Source of the DNA: Vagococcus bubulae
Lineage (GTDB): Bacteria; Bacillota; Bacilli; Lactobacillales; Vagococcaceae
Assembly (NCBI RefSeq): GCF_003950315.1
Contig: NZ_NGJT01000010.1
Location: forward strand, 24,848 to 88,847
Reading direction: 5' to 3'
Length of the DNA: 64,000 bases
Positions within the stretch are counted from its first letter, which is position 1. Every line of letters begins with the position of its first letter. The position numbers and the translations under genes are program-made. Shown here piece by piece: positions 1-10,719 of the stretch. Below the pieces are notes generated by a model. The model was given only the letters and a program-made list of their open reading frames with translations. It ran no database searches and was not told where the DNA came from.

Positions 1-670
1 CAAATACTTGTTTTTTTGCTGTTGCAACATAAGCATTTCCTGGTCCCACGATTTTATCTACTTTAGGAACTGTTTCCGTTCCGTAAGCCACTGCAGCAAT
101 GCCTTGTGCTCCACCAATTTGATAAATTTTATCGACACCCGATAAAAGAGCTGCTACTAAAATAGCTGGTATAAATTTGCCATTTTTTGGTGGTGGCGTT
201 AGCATAACAACTTCGGATACCCCAGCAATTTTTGCTGGTAAAACATTCATCAACACACTTGAAGGATAAGCAGCTGTTCCACCTGGTACATAAACTGCCA
301 CTTTTTCGATGGGTTCGATTTTTTGCCCTCGAATAATCCCCTCTTTAGGAAAATCAACAAAACCTAATTCTTTTTGTTTTTCATGATAAGACACAATATT
401 TTCTTTCGCTTTTTCTAATGCTTCTAACACATCTGGCTCAATTTGTTCAAAGGCTTGATTAATAATCTCACTAGGTACTTCTAGGGAATCAAGTTCTATC
501 CCATCGAACTGTTTAGTGTACTCAAATAATGCTATATCTTTTTTTTCTCTTACTTGTTCGATAATTTCTCTGACTTGTGCTTCAATCAATTCATTATTTT
601 CATTTAATTGTGCTTGTTCTTGTCTGATTTCTTTTGATAATTCTTCAACATTGCCTGTTAACCATCTCAT
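1..670 (-). CDS. hisD: Histidinol dehydrogenase, N-terminal part (3' end outside window)
   Basis: HisD makes the last two NAD-dependent oxidations of histidine synthesis, histidinol to histidine. About 223 N-terminal residues are visible; the catalytic C-terminal half lies beyond position 1. The segment with [19 protein letters not shown] and the later [14 protein letters not shown] are family-typical. The ATG overlaps the hisG stop by one base (TAATG), so the two are translationally coupled. A GGGG Shine-Dalgarno lies upstream. It is the last visible gene of the hisC-hisZ-hisG-hisD operon; further his genes probably follow off the left edge. Confidence 0.95.
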   Translation of the reverse strand, partial: MRWLTGNVEELSKEIRQEQAQLNENNELIEAQVREIIEQVREKKDIALFEYTKQFDGIELDSLEVPSEIINQAFEQIEPDVLEALEKAKENIVSYHEKQKELGFVDFPKEGIIRGQKIEPIEKVAVYVPGGTAAYPSSVLMNVLPAKIAGVSEVVMLTPPPKNGKFIPAILVAALLSGVDKIYQIGGAQGIAAVAYGTETVPKVDKIVGPGNAYVATAKKQVF

Positions 671-1311
671 TAGATTTCAACCCCTTTTTCTATTACTATT
701 TCTAAATCATTTATTAACGTCATCACAGCTGAATGATGTTTTAACGCTGATTTATTGACGATTAAATGGGCTGATACTCGGCAAATATCATCTAAAATAA
801 ATAACCCATTTTCTTTTAGTGTGGTCCCTGTTTCCACGATATCCACAATGGCATCTGCTAAATCTAAAATAGGCGCCAACTCAACAGAACCTTGAATTTG
901 AATAATTTCAACATCTTCATTTTTTTCTTTAAAATAATCACTAGCAACCGTTGGATATTTTGATGCTATTCGTTTTCGTTGATGATTGATTGGATCAAAC
1001 TCTTTCGTTGAAGCCACTGAAAACTTACATACCCCAATATTTAAATCAAGCATGTCATAATAGCCATAGGGATTTTCAGACAACACGTCACTCCCCACTA
1101 CACCTAAATCCGCGACTCCCTTTCTAACATAAGTTGTCACATCCGCTGCCTTAACAAGCAAAATTCTTAGTGAACCATCTGGGCTATTCAAAATAAGTTG
1201 ACGGTTTTTCTCTGATAAAAAAGTCATATCATATCCAACTTTTTCAAATAATTCAACAGTTGGTTTTTCTAATCGTCCTTTTGTAAACGCAATGGTCAAT
1301 GGTTGACTCAT
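670..1311 (-). CDS. hisG: ATP phosphoribosyltransferase catalytic subunit, short form
   Basis: HisG condenses ATP with PRPP, the committed step of histidine synthesis. The 213-residue protein lacks the C-terminal regulatory domain of long HisG, as expected for the short form that needs HisZ; hisZ is immediately upstream. The N-terminus reads [20 protein letters not shown], and the PRPP-binding segment near the C-terminal third contains [19 protein letters not shown] chose the ATG at 1311: it overlaps the hisZ stop by one base and has GGAGG seven bases upstream. A GTG one codon earlier is possible but too close to that site. Confidence 0.96.
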   Translation of the reverse strand: MSQPLTIAFTKGRLEKPTVELFEKVGYDMTFLSEKNRQLILNSPDGSLRILLVKAADVTTYVRKGVADLGVVGSDVLSENPYGYYDMLDLNIGVCKFSVASTKEFDPINHQRKRIASKYPTVASDYFKEKNEDVEIIQIQGSVELAPILDLADAIVDIVETGTTLKENGLFILDDICRVSAHLIVNKSALKHHSAVMTLINDLEIVIEKGVEI

Positions 1312-2465
1312 CACAACACCTCCTTAATCAATTGACTATCTTGGAGATACCACACTTCCTCATAATCCCATTTTTTAGCAAACTCTCGTGTTTCCTCTAA
1401 AGAATGAAACAATGAAAGCTCCACATCTTTTTCTAATGCCGACATTTTTTTTAACTGATTTAAATCTTCGACATGAATCATTTTTTTAGGCTTATTTATT
1501 TTTTCTTTCTGTTTATAAAGTAAATCAAAAATACTCTCTAAATTCATTGCCCAACCGACAGAATAAGCTTTTTCTACACCAAAGTGCGCTAATAATTCGT
1601 CATATCTTCCACCATTTAAGAAACTATCAGGTATTCCCTCACCATATCCAGCAAACATAATTCCTGTGTAATAATCCATCGTACGAACCATTCCTAAATC
1701 AACTCTCAACCTTTTTTGAACAGTCTCATCAAATAATTCACTCAAAAATAAAAGTTCCTCTAAATACATCGTGATTTCATGATTTGTTGGTAACAACTGT
1801 TTTGCTCGGTTAACTACTGACACAATATCACCAAATAGTGTTGGTAACTCTGATACAAATGCCCCTATTTCACTAGGATAATGTTGAGTTAACTCACGTA
1901 ATTCACTGATATTTCGATTAAGCATTGCTTGATTTAATTGCTTTTTCCCTTTTTTATCCAGTGGTAGTTCATTTATCACTGCATCTAATACTTTTGCATG
2001 CCCCATTTCGATAAAAAAGTTTGGAACATTCAACTCTTGTAATACTGTGTAAGCTGAAAATATCGCTTCATACTCTGATTTCATCGAAGAAAAGCCCATA
2101 ATTTCAATGCCGATTTGTGTCATCTCATTTTGTAACCCTTTCATGTCATCATGATAACGAAAAACCTTACCACTATAAGAAAGTTTTAATGGCAACTTTA
2201 CTTGCGTTGTTGAAACAACTCTTCCGACAGGTAACGTCATATCAGGACGTAAGACTAACAAACGACCTTGATTGTCAAAAAAACGATACAAGGTATCACT
2301 TGGTTTATCATCAAACAATTCTGCAAATTCAATCGTTGGGGTTTCTATTCGTTGGAAACCTCTTGTTTTCAATATGTTACTAATCTGATGTTCTAGAGTA
2401 TAGACTCCTTCTGCTCGTCTAAATAATTTATCTTGCGTACCTGATGGCAATCGCTTTGTTTTCAT
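1311..2465 (-). CDS. hisZ: ATP phosphoribosyltransferase regulatory subunit
   Basis: HisZ is a catalytically inactive class II histidyl-tRNA-synthetase paralogue that forms the hetero-octamer with short HisG and mediates feedback inhibition by histidine. The 384-residue protein begins [19 protein letters not shown] and keeps synthetase-like motifs such as [14 protein letters not shown] and the segment ending [12 protein letters not shown]. It lacks the HisRS anticodon-binding domain, which separates it from a true HisS. Six bases separate it from hisC, and its stop overlaps the hisG start. Confidence 0.95.
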   Translation of the reverse strand: MKTKRLPSGTQDKLFRRAEGVYTLEHQISNILKTRGFQRIETPTIEFAELFDDKPSDTLYRFFDNQGRLLVLRPDMTLPVGRVVSTTQVKLPLKLSYSGKVFRYHDDMKGLQNEMTQIGIEIMGFSSMKSEYEAIFSAYTVLQELNVPNFFIEMGHAKVLDAVINELPLDKKGKKQLNQAMLNRNISELRELTQHYPSEIGAFVSELPTLFGDIVSVVNRAKQLLPTNHEITMYLEELLFLSELFDETVQKRLRVDLGMVRTMDYYTGIMFAGYGEGIPDSFLNGGRYDELLAHFGVEKAYSVGWAMNLESIFDLLYKQKEKINKPKKMIHVEDLNQLKKMSALEKDVELSLFHSLEETREFAKKWDYEEVWYLQDSQLIKEVL

Positions 2466-2471
2466 GTTGTA

Positions 2472-3533
2472 CTATCCTCCTGATTTTTCATTCATATACT
2501 CTTTCAATACTTTGATGACACTCTCCATCTCTTCCTGTGTCCCAATTGAAATACGTAAATATTGTTTGATACGTGGATTATCTGAAAAATAGCGAACATA
2601 AATATTTTTTCCCTTCAGATAATCTTGTATATCTTTTGCTTGTTTCGTTTTATGTTTCGTAAACACAAAATTGGTTGAGCTTTCGATTGTTGTAAAACCT
2701 AATTTTGATAATTCACCTGTAAACCATTCTCTAGTATCGATTATTTTTTTTAAAGTGTCTTTATAATAGGACTCATCCAAGACTGCTTCTAATCCTACTG
2801 CTTCAGTGAGTGAATTCACTGAATAAGGATTGTAAGAATTTTTTACTGCCTTAACAACAGACGTTAACCTTTCTCCTCCAACACCATAACCTAAGCGAAT
2901 TCCTGCCAAAGCAGAATCCTTTGAAAAAGTACGTGTTACATAAAGATTTGGATAGGTTTCAACCAGTTTTATCACACTTTTACCACCAAACGAGATATAG
3001 GCTTCATCCACGATAATCACTGTTTCAGGATATTTTTTTAATAGTGCTTCAATTTCTTCCACTGTTTTAACCAATCCTGTTGGAGCATTAGGGTTTGCTA
3101 GCACAATCCCACCAATCTTCTCAGGTAAGTTTTCTAAATCAAATGTAAAATCTGAAGATAAAGGGACTTCTTGATAAGGGATTCGAAACAAGTCACACCA
3201 AATTTTATAAAATCCATACGTGATGTCAGGAAACATAACGGGTTTATCTGACTGAAAAAAGCTTTGAAACGCAATAGCTAATACATCATCACTGCCATTT
3301 CCAAGTGAAATATAATCTGGATTAATTCCTTCTTTTTGTCCAATCGCAACCCGCAATTCTTGATTATCTAAAGAAGAATAGTGACGTAAATCAGTGTAAT
3401 CAAATTGAGCCATTTTTTTTATAATGTTTGGTGATGGTGGATAAGCATTTTCATTGGTGTTGAGTTTAATTAATCCTTCTCCTGTTGGTTGTTCTCCTGG
3501 TATATAGGGACTTATTCTTCTTAAACTATTCAT
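2472..3533 (-). CDS. hisC: Histidinol-phosphate aminotransferase
   Basis: A PLP-dependent class I/II aminotransferase that converts imidazole acetol phosphate to histidinol phosphate. The 353-residue protein shows LNTNENAYPPSPN near the start, the aspartate of IIVDEAYISF and the Schiff-base lysine in TFSKDSALAGIRLGYG. The ATG has AAGGAGAGG upstream. It is the first gene of the operon, downstream of the T-box leader, which supports a dedicated histidine role over aromatic transamination. Confidence 0.95.
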   Translation of the reverse strand: MNSLRRISPYIPGEQPTGEGLIKLNTNENAYPPSPNIIKKMAQFDYTDLRHYSSLDNQELRVAIGQKEGINPDYISLGNGSDDVLAIAFQSFFQSDKPVMFPDITYGFYKIWCDLFRIPYQEVPLSSDFTFDLENLPEKIGGIVLANPNAPTGLVKTVEEIEALLKKYPETVIIVDEAYISFGGKSVIKLVETYPNLYVTRTFSKDSALAGIRLGYGVGGERLTSVVKAVKNSYNPYSVNSLTEAVGLEAVLDESYYKDTLKKIIDTREWFTGELSKLGFTTIESSTNFVFTKHKTKQAKDIQDYLKGKNIYVRYFSDNPRIKQYLRISIGTQEEMESVIKVLKEYMNEKSGG

Positions 3534-3539
3534 TTTTAA

Positions 3540-3840
3540 CCTCTCCTTTGTAATTGATTAAAACAAAAAACGTCCTCTAGCTACAAAAAGCTAGAGGACG
3601 TTGGATACGTGGTTCCACCTCAAATTTTATCATTTCTCACAAAATGATACTCAATCAGTCATACCATATAATTAATAGACTGCACATGTTAACGGTATTC
3701 ACCGACTTTCCCTAATCATTTACTCATTTTCAGGAAAACACTCAAGAATGTGTATGCACCTTTCATGTACTCTTTTTCATCGACCAAGAGCTTTCTAAAA
3801 CAATTCAGGCGTTTCTTTCTCTCATTGATTTTTAATTTAT
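3540..3840 (-). promoter_or_regulatory. T-box leader, probably tRNA-His responsive
   Basis: The roughly 300-base leader before hisC contains, in RNA sense, a T-box element AGGTGGAACCACG at 3608-3620 (consensus AGGGUGGNACCGCG). It is followed by a strong terminator hairpin at 3571-3600, arms CGTCCTCTAGC / GCTAGAGGACG and a U-run. T-box leaders bind uncharged tRNA through a specifier triplet in Stem I and an antiterminator bulge. A CAC (His) triplet occurs in the Stem I region (around 3747-3760), but I could not fold Stem I well enough to fix the specifier. The gene content argues for His. Confidence 0.9.
3561..3600 (-). terminator. Regulated terminator of the his T-box
   Basis: Perfect arms CGTCCTCTAGC and GCTAGAGGACG enclose a short loop, followed in RNA sense by a run of six U. 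It lies directly 3' of the T-box and is mutually exclusive with the antiterminator. Confidence 0.9.
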
Positions 3841-3847
3841 TGTAATC

Positions 3848-3876
3848 ATCATAGTGTTTTTCTCGTTTTTTTGCAA
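3848..3876 (-). promoter_or_regulatory. Promoter of the his operon
   Basis: TTGCAA (3871-3876) and TATGAT (3848-3853) are separated by 17 bases on the minus strand. Transcription would start near 3841, just upstream of the T-box Stem I. Confidence 0.75.
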
Positions 3877-4024
3877 GTCTTTTTATAAAAAATATATTCA
3901 AATAGCCTATTAGTATCAATTCAATTGATTATAAAAGTTAGCAATAAATCAATTAGCCACTAAAAAGAAACGCTTTCATTTCATACTCATAGTCTATATT
4001 CGTTTTTTAATGATAATCAATACT

Positions 4025-4201
4025 CTATTCATCTTTAATATTTTTCATTGATTGTATTAAAGCAATAACTGTAATAGTTGATGTCACTAACAACACAGCA
4101 AATTTTAGCCAAATATCGTCATCTTTTAATAGTCCCTGTACTTGTAGTGGTAATGTTATAGCATAAATTATAATCCAGAAAACGTTCCAAAACTTCTTCA
4201 T
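4025..4201 (-). CDS. Small membrane protein, 58 residues, unknown function
   Basis: The reading frame begins MKKFWNVFWIIIYAITLPLQ with the Shine-Dalgarno GAGGTGAGG just before the ATG, and ends KNIKDE. Two hydrophobic segments are visible, about residues 4-22 and 34-51, joined by a short acidic loop (KDDD). A TATAAT-like -10 lies at 4252-4257. It stands alone between the GNAT block and the his promoter. I do not recognise it. The good ribosome site and the two-helix layout support a real gene. Confidence 0.6.
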   Translation of the reverse strand: MKKFWNVFWIIIYAITLPLQVQGLLKDDDIWLKFAVLLVTSTITVIALIQSMKNIKDE

Positions 4202-4301
4202 GCCTCACCTCTTTCGTCAACCTAATCTATCAAACAAAATTTCTTTTTATTATTATACTTTAAATAAACGAAAAAGCATAGAAATTTTGTAACGGATATG
4301 T

Positions 4302-4766
4302 TTATTTTTCTAGTTTTTGAACCATCACCAAACAAGGATTCCACTCATCCCAAAGTGTTGAAAAAATTTCTAATTCACAAAATCCAACTGATTCGTAAAA
4401 TTGGATAGTCTTATCATACTGAGGATAATAACCTCTTGCGACGGTTTTTACTTGCAAATACTCATAATTTTCTGTATAAATTTGTTTGACTTTATCAACC
4501 AATAACCGCCCTATTCCTTGATGATGGTACTCCTTTTTCACTCCCATACAATAAAGTTCAACTGTTTTAGTACTTGTTTCTTTCAAACTGATAAATCCTA
4601 CCGCCTTCCCATCTACTGAAGCAACATATAAAGGATACTCTCTACCACAATTGATGTATTCTTGTATTGCTTCTGGCATACCAAACCACTCTGGTAAATC
4701 GTTTAAAACGGCTTTGATAATCACCGCTTTTTCACGCATATTTATTTCTTCAAAAATATCAATCAT
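4302..4766 (-). CDS. GNAT family N-acetyltransferase
   Basis: A 154-residue single-domain acetyltransferase. The acetyl-CoA-binding motif A is seen in the stretch ending HHQGIGRLLVDKV, preceded by the beta-strand VELYCMGVKKEY; the C-terminal motif FYESVGF is also typical. The LPEWFGMPEAI segment near the N-terminus recurs in a Firmicutes GNAT group of unknown substrate. The start overlaps the end of the MazG-like gene by 8 bases, so the two are probably co-translated. A start at the Met of MREKAVI, nine codons later, is also possible. Confidence 0.85.
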   Translation of the reverse strand: MIDIFEEINMREKAVIIKAVLNDLPEWFGMPEAIQEYINCGREYPLYVASVDGKAVGFISLKETSTKTVELYCMGVKKEYHHQGIGRLLVDKVKQIYTENYEYLQVKTVARGYYPQYDKTIQFYESVGFCELEIFSTLWDEWNPCLVMVQKLEK

Positions 4767-5064
4767 CTATCTTTTCTGACTCCTTTATTAAATATTTAGT
4801 GCCATTTGATTTGTATACCCTATTCTCATTTATCTCCATTTTTTTGAGTATTTCCGTTTCTAAATCTAATCCTAAAATCTCTGAAATACCTAATAAATAA
4901 ATAGCAACATCCGCTAGCTCTTCTCCTATGTTTTCATTTTTTCTAAACGCATCGAATGCTTCAGAAACTTCACCATAAAGTAATAAGAATTCTGTTTCAA
5001 CATTTGTAATGTTAAAACCATGATTTACTTTATTTTCATATACTCTTTTTTGATACTGTTTCAT
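4759..5064 (-). CDS. MazG-like nucleotide pyrophosphohydrolase-type protein
   Basis: A 101-residue all-alpha protein with the MazG/dUTPase-fold signature: an acidic helix ETEFLLLYGEVSEAFDAF, then ENIGEELADVAIYLLGISEILGLD, which supplies the E-x-x-E and E-x-x-D metal ligands. Family members hydrolyse (d)NTPs to monophosphates; the substrate here is unknown. The ATG abuts the stop of the upstream fusion gene (TAAATG). A weak GGTG ribosome site suggests translation by coupling. Confidence 0.75.
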   Translation of the reverse strand: MKQYQKRVYENKVNHGFNITNVETEFLLLYGEVSEAFDAFRKNENIGEELADVAIYLLGISEILGLDLETEILKKMEINENRVYKSNGTKYLIKESEKIDD

Positions 5065-6105
5065 TTATTTCACCATCGCTTCATAATTAATCGTTAACTT
5101 TGGATATTTTTCTTGCCATTTTTTCGTTTTTTGTCGGTCATTATACAACTTAATTCTTTTCTTATCACGCATTACATACGGAGTTGGCGTTACTTTAAAT
5201 TGTTCAATATCATCTAATCCATAGGGACAAAAGACTTCTATTTCTCCCTGATTTAAGCGAATTGCAATAGCTGTACACTTTTCCGGATAATGATAGACTG
5301 CATCTCTTGTACTCATATAAGTTGACGTATTTGGATTGTGACCATTCATATAGATTTGATTTTTTACTTCCCATTTGTACGTTGGATAAACTTGTTTAAG
5401 ATGCTCTTCAATTTCTCTATTTTTTTCATAGGAAACAGCCACATCATAAAACGCAACATCTATATCTGTTGAGGTATCTAAAACATGATTATCTAATAAA
5501 CTATTCCAAAGATAATTTCGAATGGTTCCTGCCACTATCCAACCATCATTTAATTGTAATTCGGATACTATTCTTAGTAATGACATGAATTCAGGTTGCT
5601 GTTTGATTAACTTTTTTACTTTATCTCTAGTCAATTTATCCTTATCTATTTTTTCAAAAACACATGATTTAGCTACTGGTGAATACATTTTTTCACCTAT
5701 CTTTACAAATCCTAACTTCTCATAAAAAGCATGATTCTTCAAGGAATAATCTGGCGTTTCAACAAGCCACTCATTCGTGCCATACATCGATTCAATTTGT
5801 TGCCATACTGTACGACCTATTCCTTTCTGATGATAATCGGGTAACACACAAAAATAAGCAATTTCCCGTTCATAACTATTTATACTAATACATCCAACTC
5901 GCTCATCTTCTCTATAAATCATAAAACTAATTAAATTTTCTGATTTGATTAGTTTCTGAGCTATTGTTCCATCATCATAACCAGGTGGTCCGCCAACTTC
6001 ATTATCGCCAAAATAATACTGTGTATCGGAATTAAATGATTTCATTAATATATCAGTGAGTACCTCTGTATCTGTTTCTGTTACTGGTTCAAGCCAAATT
6101 GTCAT
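5065..6105 (-). CDS. GNAT acetyltransferase fused to a nucleotidyltransferase-family domain
   Basis: The 346-residue protein has two domains. Residues 1-152 are a GNAT domain with the CoA-binding loop QKGIGR (about 93-98). Residues about 160-346 resemble the DUF925/NTP_transf_6 nucleotidyltransferase family, seen in GWIVAGTIRNYLWN, the acidic TDIDVAFYD and the C-terminal segment with IEVFCPYGLDD and KLYNDRQKTKKWQEKYP. I chose the ATG at 6105 because GGAG lies eight bases upstream; an ATG seven or eight codons earlier overlaps that site. It is the first gene of a three-gene block after leuD. Confidence 0.8.
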   Translation of the reverse strand: MTIWLEPVTETDTEVLTDILMKSFNSDTQYYFGDNEVGGPPGYDDGTIAQKLIKSENLISFMIYREDERVGCISINSYEREIAYFCVLPDYHQKGIGRTVWQQIESMYGTNEWLVETPDYSLKNHAFYEKLGFVKIGEKMYSPVAKSCVFEKIDKDKLTRDKVKKLIKQQPEFMSLLRIVSELQLNDGWIVAGTIRNYLWNSLLDNHVLDTSTDIDVAFYDVAVSYEKNREIEEHLKQVYPTYKWEVKNQIYMNGHNPNTSTYMSTRDAVYHYPEKCTAIAIRLNQGEIEVFCPYGLDDIEQFKVTPTPYVMRDKKRIKLYNDRQKTKKWQEKYPKLTINYEAMVK

Positions 6106-6127
6106 TTTCCATTCTCCTCTATCCATC

Positions 6128-6158
6128 AAAAAAACGAGTAAATGTCTCCACTTACTCG
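6128..6158 (-). terminator. Terminator after leuD
   Basis: CGAGTAA / TTACTCG arms (6152-6158 and 6135-6141) are followed by seven U in RNA sense. It separates the leu operon from the GNAT-nucleotidyltransferase block. Confidence 0.75.
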
Positions 6159-6165
6159 CTACTTC

Positions 6166-6744
6166 TTAAATTCCATGTGCTTTTTCATAAGCTAAAATTT
6201 GATCCTTATAAGCCATTGTTTCATCGATTTCATCTAATCCGCTAATTAATTTATCACGCCATTTTTTATCGATATCAAAATGGATAGACTCATCTCCAAC
6301 TTTGATTAATTGATTGTCTAATTCAATTTTAATTGTATCAGATGCTTTCACTTTAGCAATTTTTTCTCTTTCTTCTTTTGGTAGCACAATGGGTAGCAAC
6401 CCATTGTTAATAGAATTCATATAGAAAATATCGCTGTATCCACCAGCAATAATGACACGAAATCCATAATCATCTAATGCCCAAACTGCGTGTTCACGGG
6501 ATGATCCACAACCAAAATTATCACCTGTTAATAAAATCGTTGCATTTTTGTAAGTATCATTATTTAAAATAAAATCAGGATTTTCATCACGGTTATCTAA
6601 ATAACGCCATTCATCAAATAAAAATTCTCCAAAACCTGTCTTTTCGATTCGTTTTAAAAAGTTTTTCGGGATAATTTGATCTGTATCTATATTATCATTT
6701 AATATTGGTACAACATACCCTTCATAATGATTAATTGCCTCCAT
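6166..6744 (-). CDS. leuD: 3-isopropylmalate dehydratase small subunit
   Basis: LeuD forms isopropylmalate isomerase with LeuC. The 192-residue protein shows [18 protein letters not shown] and the swivel-domain signature [17 protein letters not shown]. Its ATG directly follows the leuC TAA, so translation is coupled. It is the last gene of the leu operon, ahead of the terminator at about 6.14 kb. Confidence 0.97.
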   Translation of the reverse strand: MEAINHYEGYVVPILNDNIDTDQIIPKNFLKRIEKTGFGEFLFDEWRYLDNRDENPDFILNNDTYKNATILLTGDNFGCGSSREHAVWALDDYGFRVIIAGGYSDIFYMNSINNGLLPIVLPKEEREKIAKVKASDTIKIELDNQLIKVGDESIHFDIDKKWRDKLISGLDEIDETMAYKDQILAYEKAHGI

Positions 6745-8118
6745 TTATGCCATCTCCTTTCTAATATCAACAAAATGACCATTAATCGCAGCAGTTGCTG
6801 CCATGGCTGGATTACAAAGATGAGTTCTTGCCCCTTTTCCTTGTCGACCTTCAAAATTTCGATTTGAAGTTGAGGCACAATGAACACCTGTTGGCACTTG
6901 ATCTGGGTTCATTCCTAAACACATAGAACATCCTGGTTCACGCCATTCAAATCCTGCTTCTTCAAATATTTTATCCAAACCAATTTTTTCAGCTGCTTTT
7001 TTCACAGGTCGAGAGCCTGGCACGACAATTCCTGTAATACCTTCATGAATTTTTTTCCCTTTAACAATTTTTGCCGCTTCTTCTAAATCAGATAAACGTC
7101 CATTGGTACATGACCCGATAAACACATAACCAAGTTCAATATCTTTGGCATAATCTCCTGGTTTTAAATCCATGTAATCATACGCTCTTGTGTCATTTTC
7201 ATCTTTAATTTCTGGGAAAGCTTCATCAACGGATACGCACATTCCAGGATTTGTTCCCCAGCTAACTTGAGGCGCAATATCTTTAGCGTCAATTTCAATG
7301 ATTTTATCAAAACATGACTCATCATCTGTTTTTAATGTCCGCCATTCTTCAACAGCTTGATTCCAATTTTTAGGTGCAAACTCGCGGTCCTTTACGTACT
7401 CAAACGTTGTGTCATCAGGAGCAATCATTCCCATTTTTGCTCCTCCTTCAATCGACATATTACAAATACTCATACGTTCTTCCATTGTTAATCCTTCAAT
7501 GGTTGAACCATAGTATTCAACAGCATATCCTGTCCCAAAGTCTACCCCGTATTTAGAAATCAAATACAAAATAATATCTTTTGCATACACCCCTTTTTGT
7601 AATTCACCAGTAATTTTAACACCCATATTTTTAGGTTTTGTTTGCCACAGTGTTTGTGTCGCAAATACATGCTCTACTTCACTTGTCCCAATACCAAATG
7701 CAATCGCACCAAATGCTCCGTGTGTCGCTGTATGGGAGTCACCACAAACAATGGTTTTTCCTGGTTGTGTGACACCAATTTCAGGGCCAATCATATGAAC
7801 AATCCCTTGTTTATCATGTCCATTACCAAATAATGACACGTTAAATTCTGCACAATTCTTTTCAAGTGCTTCAATTTGTTTTTTTGCTACCAAATCAGAA
7901 ATATTATAAATATCTTTTGTCGGAACATTATGATCCATGGTTCCAAACGTCAAATCAGGACGTCGAAGTGGTCTATTAGCTAGTCTTAACCCTTCAAATG
8001 CCTGAGGGGACGTCACTTCATGAATCAAGTGAAGATCAATGTATAATAATTGAGGTTCACCAGGATTTCCCGCAACAACATGTTTATTCCATACTTTATC
8101 AAATAATGTGGTTTTCAT
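6745..8118 (-). CDS. leuC: 3-isopropylmalate dehydratase large subunit
   Basis: An aconitase-family [4Fe-4S] enzyme. The cluster cysteines are visible in [16 protein letters not shown] and in [35 protein letters not shown] is another family signature. At 457 residues it is near the usual length. A clear AGGAGG lies upstream of the ATG. Four bases separate it from leuB. Confidence 0.97.
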   Translation of the reverse strand: MKTTLFDKVWNKHVVAGNPGEPQLLYIDLHLIHEVTSPQAFEGLRLANRPLRRPDLTFGTMDHNVPTKDIYNISDLVAKKQIEALEKNCAEFNVSLFGNGHDKQGIVHMIGPEIGVTQPGKTIVCGDSHTATHGAFGAIAFGIGTSEVEHVFATQTLWQTKPKNMGVKITGELQKGVYAKDIILYLISKYGVDFGTGYAVEYYGSTIEGLTMEERMSICNMSIEGGAKMGMIAPDDTTFEYVKDREFAPKNWNQAVEEWRTLKTDDESCFDKIIEIDAKDIAPQVSWGTNPGMCVSVDEAFPEIKDENDTRAYDYMDLKPGDYAKDIELGYVFIGSCTNGRLSDLEEAAKIVKGKKIHEGITGIVVPGSRPVKKAAEKIGLDKIFEEAGFEWREPGCSMCLGMNPDQVPTGVHCASTSNRNFEGRQGKGARTHLCNPAMAATAAINGHFVDIRKEMA

Positions 8119-8122
8119 ACAT

Positions 8123-9178
8123 TTAACCTCCTATAATTTCTATTAATTCTTCACGAATGTATTTTGTGACATCGGTAGTCGAATAATTTCCACCTAAATC
8201 TTTTGTCATGATACCTTTTTGCATCACTTTTTTAACTGCTTCATCCACCATATCGGCTAATTTATACTGTTTAAAACTATCTCGTAACATCATTGTTACT
8301 GAGTAAATCATCGATAATGGATTTGCCACGTTTTGCCCCGCAATATCTGGTGCTGATCCATGAATTGGTTCAAATAAATGAATGCCTGTTTTGGATAGAC
8401 TAGAACTTGCTAAAACACCTAAACTTCCTGTTAAAACAGATGCTTCGTCACTCAAAATATCACCAAACATATTTTCAGTGACAATCACATCAAACTCTTT
8501 TGGTTTTGTAATCATCACCATTGCACATGAATCGACTAATTGATGTTCAAGTGTGACATCTGGATAATCTTGACTTACCTCCTCTGCAACTTTTCGCCAT
8601 AATTTACTTGTCGCTAACACATTTGATTTATCCACTGATGTCACTTTTTTTCGTCTTGTTTGCGCTAATTCAAAAGCTGCTCGCATAATGCGTTCGATTT
8701 CTTCTTTTGTGTAAACACATGTATCAAGTGCCTCTGTGTCATTTAATTGTCGTGGTTCTCCAAAATAAATGCCTCCAGTTAATTCTCGGACAATCACAAA
8801 ATCAGTTCCTGCAATTCTATCTTCTTTTATAGGGGATAAATGAACAAGTTCTTCTGATACTTGAATCGGACGAATATTGGCATACAATGATAATTGCTTT
8901 CTAAGTGCTAAAAGACCAGCCTCTGGACGTTCCTTACAATCATCCCATTTAGGCCCACCGATAGCACCAAGTAAAATCGCATCAGATGACTGACAGCTTT
9001 CAACTGTTTTCTCAGGAAGAGGTTTTCCCACTGCATCAATCGCTGCTCCTCCTACTAATTCTTCAGAGATTTCATAATCAAATAATCCTTTTTCTTTAAA
9101 GACGGATAAAATATTTAATCCAGCATCCATAATTTCTGGACCAATCCCGTCCCCTTTTAATACTGTTATTTTAGTCAT
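8123..9178 (-). CDS. leuB: 3-isopropylmalate dehydrogenase
   Basis: An NAD-dependent oxidative decarboxylase of leucine synthesis. Visible motifs are [12 protein letters not shown], the substrate-binding [13 protein letters not shown], and [15 protein letters not shown] near the C-terminus. I chose the ATG at 9178 (MTKITVLKG), preceded by GAAGGTG and overlapping the leuA stop by 8 bases (ATGACTAA); this gives 351 residues. An ATG three codons earlier would sit too close to the ribosome site. Confidence 0.97.
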   Translation of the reverse strand: MTKITVLKGDGIGPEIMDAGLNILSVFKEKGLFDYEISEELVGGAAIDAVGKPLPEKTVESCQSSDAILLGAIGGPKWDDCKERPEAGLLALRKQLSLYANIRPIQVSEELVHLSPIKEDRIAGTDFVIVRELTGGIYFGEPRQLNDTEALDTCVYTKEEIERIMRAAFELAQTRRKKVTSVDKSNVLATSKLWRKVAEEVSQDYPDVTLEHQLVDSCAMVMITKPKEFDVIVTENMFGDILSDEASVLTGSLGVLASSSLSKTGIHLFEPIHGSAPDIAGQNVANPLSMIYSVTMMLRDSFKQYKLADMVDEAVKKVMQKGIMTKDLGGNYSTTDVTKYIREELIEIIGG

Positions 9179-10697
9179 TTGTTTCACCTTCTTTTAACTT
9201 ACTAAATGCATTGATATAAGCTTTAGCTGAAGCTGTTAAAATATCAAAATCAATGCCCACTCCATGTACGGATTCACCTGTTTCTGGATTAGATACTTCA
9301 ACATGAACCTCTGCTTGTGCATCTTCTCCACTAGTGAGAGACTCTATTCTAAATGCATCTAATTGAACATTTTTATCCATGATTCGATTAATCGTATTAT
9401 AAATAGCTTGAATACTTCCAAGTCCTGTTGCTGAGTCAGACAATTGTTCATTATCGGCTGTTTCGATTTCAATCACAGCTGCTTGTTGACCATTTGAAGT
9501 GAATTGTAGTTGTAAATTTTTTAATTCCAAATTTTGACTAGTCGAAATAGCATTACCAGCTACTAATGCATGAATATCTCTATCGACAATATTTTTCTTC
9601 TTGTCAGCTAATACTTTAAACTCTTCAAATAGTGTTTGCTGTTCTTCTGGTGTTAAATTTGTATAACCTAACTCGATTAGTTTCTGACTAAACGCATGAC
9701 TGCCAGATAATTTTCCAAGCGGTAAATGATTTGTTTTTAATCCAATCAATTGTGGTGTCATGATTTCATACGTATCTGGATGTTTCAATACACCATCTTG
9801 ATGAATACCAGATTCATGTGCAAATGCATTGCCACCAATAATTGGCTTCGTTTTATGGATTGGAATACCAGACAGACGGCTAATCAAGTCACTCGTCATT
9901 TTAGTTTGTTCTAAAATAATATTTGTTTTAGCTTGGTAAAAATCTTGTCTAATATGAAGTGCTAATGCCACTTCTTCAATCGCGGTATTTCCAGCACGCT
10001 CACCAATGCCATTAATTGTTCCTTCAACACGTCCTGCACCATTTTCAATTGCAGCTAGTGCATTTGCTGTTGCCATACCTAAGTCATTGTGACAATGACA
10101 AGAAAAAATAACATTTTCTATGTTTTGGCAATTGCTAATAATATATTTAAATAACTCACCATATTCTGTTGGATTAGAATACCCCACTGTATCAGGTACA
10201 TTAATAATGGTTGCCCCTGCATCAATCGCTGTCTGAATCGATTGGACTAAAAAGTTTTTTTCCGTACGAGTGGCATCTTCTGGTGAAAACTGTACTTTTT
10301 CAAATAATGTCTTGGCGTACGTGACGTGCTCTTTAATCGAGGCTAGCACTTCCTCTTCACTCATATGAAGTTTGTATTTCATATGAATCTCACTTGTTGC
10401 TAAAAACACATGAATTTGTGGATGCTTAGCATGTTTTAATGCATCATATGCCGCATCAATATCTTTTTTACGACAGCGTGCTAATCCAACAACTGTCATT
10501 GTATCAACTGCTTTAGCAATTTCTGACACAGCTTCAAAATCACCAGGTGAGGTAATAGGAAATCCAGCCTCAATGGCATCAATCCCATAACTTTCTAGTT
10601 GTTTAGCAATTCTGACTTTTTCAGCTGTATTAAAATTAACGCCTGGTGTTTGTTCACCATCTCTTAGTGATGTATCAAAAAATTGAATGGTTTTCAT
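9171..10697 (-). CDS. leuA: 2-isopropylmalate synthase
   Basis: LeuA catalyses the first committed step of leucine synthesis. The 508-residue protein has the catalytic [17 protein letters not shown] and metal-binding [17 protein letters not shown]-terminal LeuA regulatory domain (about residues 390-500, with [19 protein letters not shown]) is the usual site of leucine feedback. It is the first structural gene after the leucine attenuator and overlaps leuB. Confidence 0.97.
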   Translation of the reverse strand: MKTIQFFDTSLRDGEQTPGVNFNTAEKVRIAKQLESYGIDAIEAGFPITSPGDFEAVSEIAKAVDTMTVVGLARCRKKDIDAAYDALKHAKHPQIHVFLATSEIHMKYKLHMSEEEVLASIKEHVTYAKTLFEKVQFSPEDATRTEKNFLVQSIQTAIDAGATIINVPDTVGYSNPTEYGELFKYIISNCQNIENVIFSCHCHNDLGMATANALAAIENGAGRVEGTINGIGERAGNTAIEEVALALHIRQDFYQAKTNIILEQTKMTSDLISRLSGIPIHKTKPIIGGNAFAHESGIHQDGVLKHPDTYEIMTPQLIGLKTNHLPLGKLSGSHAFSQKLIELGYTNLTPEEQQTLFEEFKVLADKKKNIVDRDIHALVAGNAISTSQNLELKNLQLQFTSNGQQAAVIEIETADNEQLSDSATGLGSIQAIYNTINRIMDKNVQLDAFRIESLTSGEDAQAEVHVEVSNPETGESVHGVGIDFDILTASAKAYINAFSKLKEGETND

Positions 10698-10719
10698 TAT
10701 GATCTCCCCTTTAACAAAT

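Noticed and set aside
3716..3919. 67-codon minus-strand reading frame upstream of hisC
   Set aside because: It lies inside the his promoter and T-box Stem I and has no ribosome site; the RNA structure explains the sequence.
3964..3977. cre-like AAGAAACGCTTTCA upstream of the his promoter
   Set aside because: Three mismatches to the consensus and placement well upstream of the promoter make CcpA control unconvincing.
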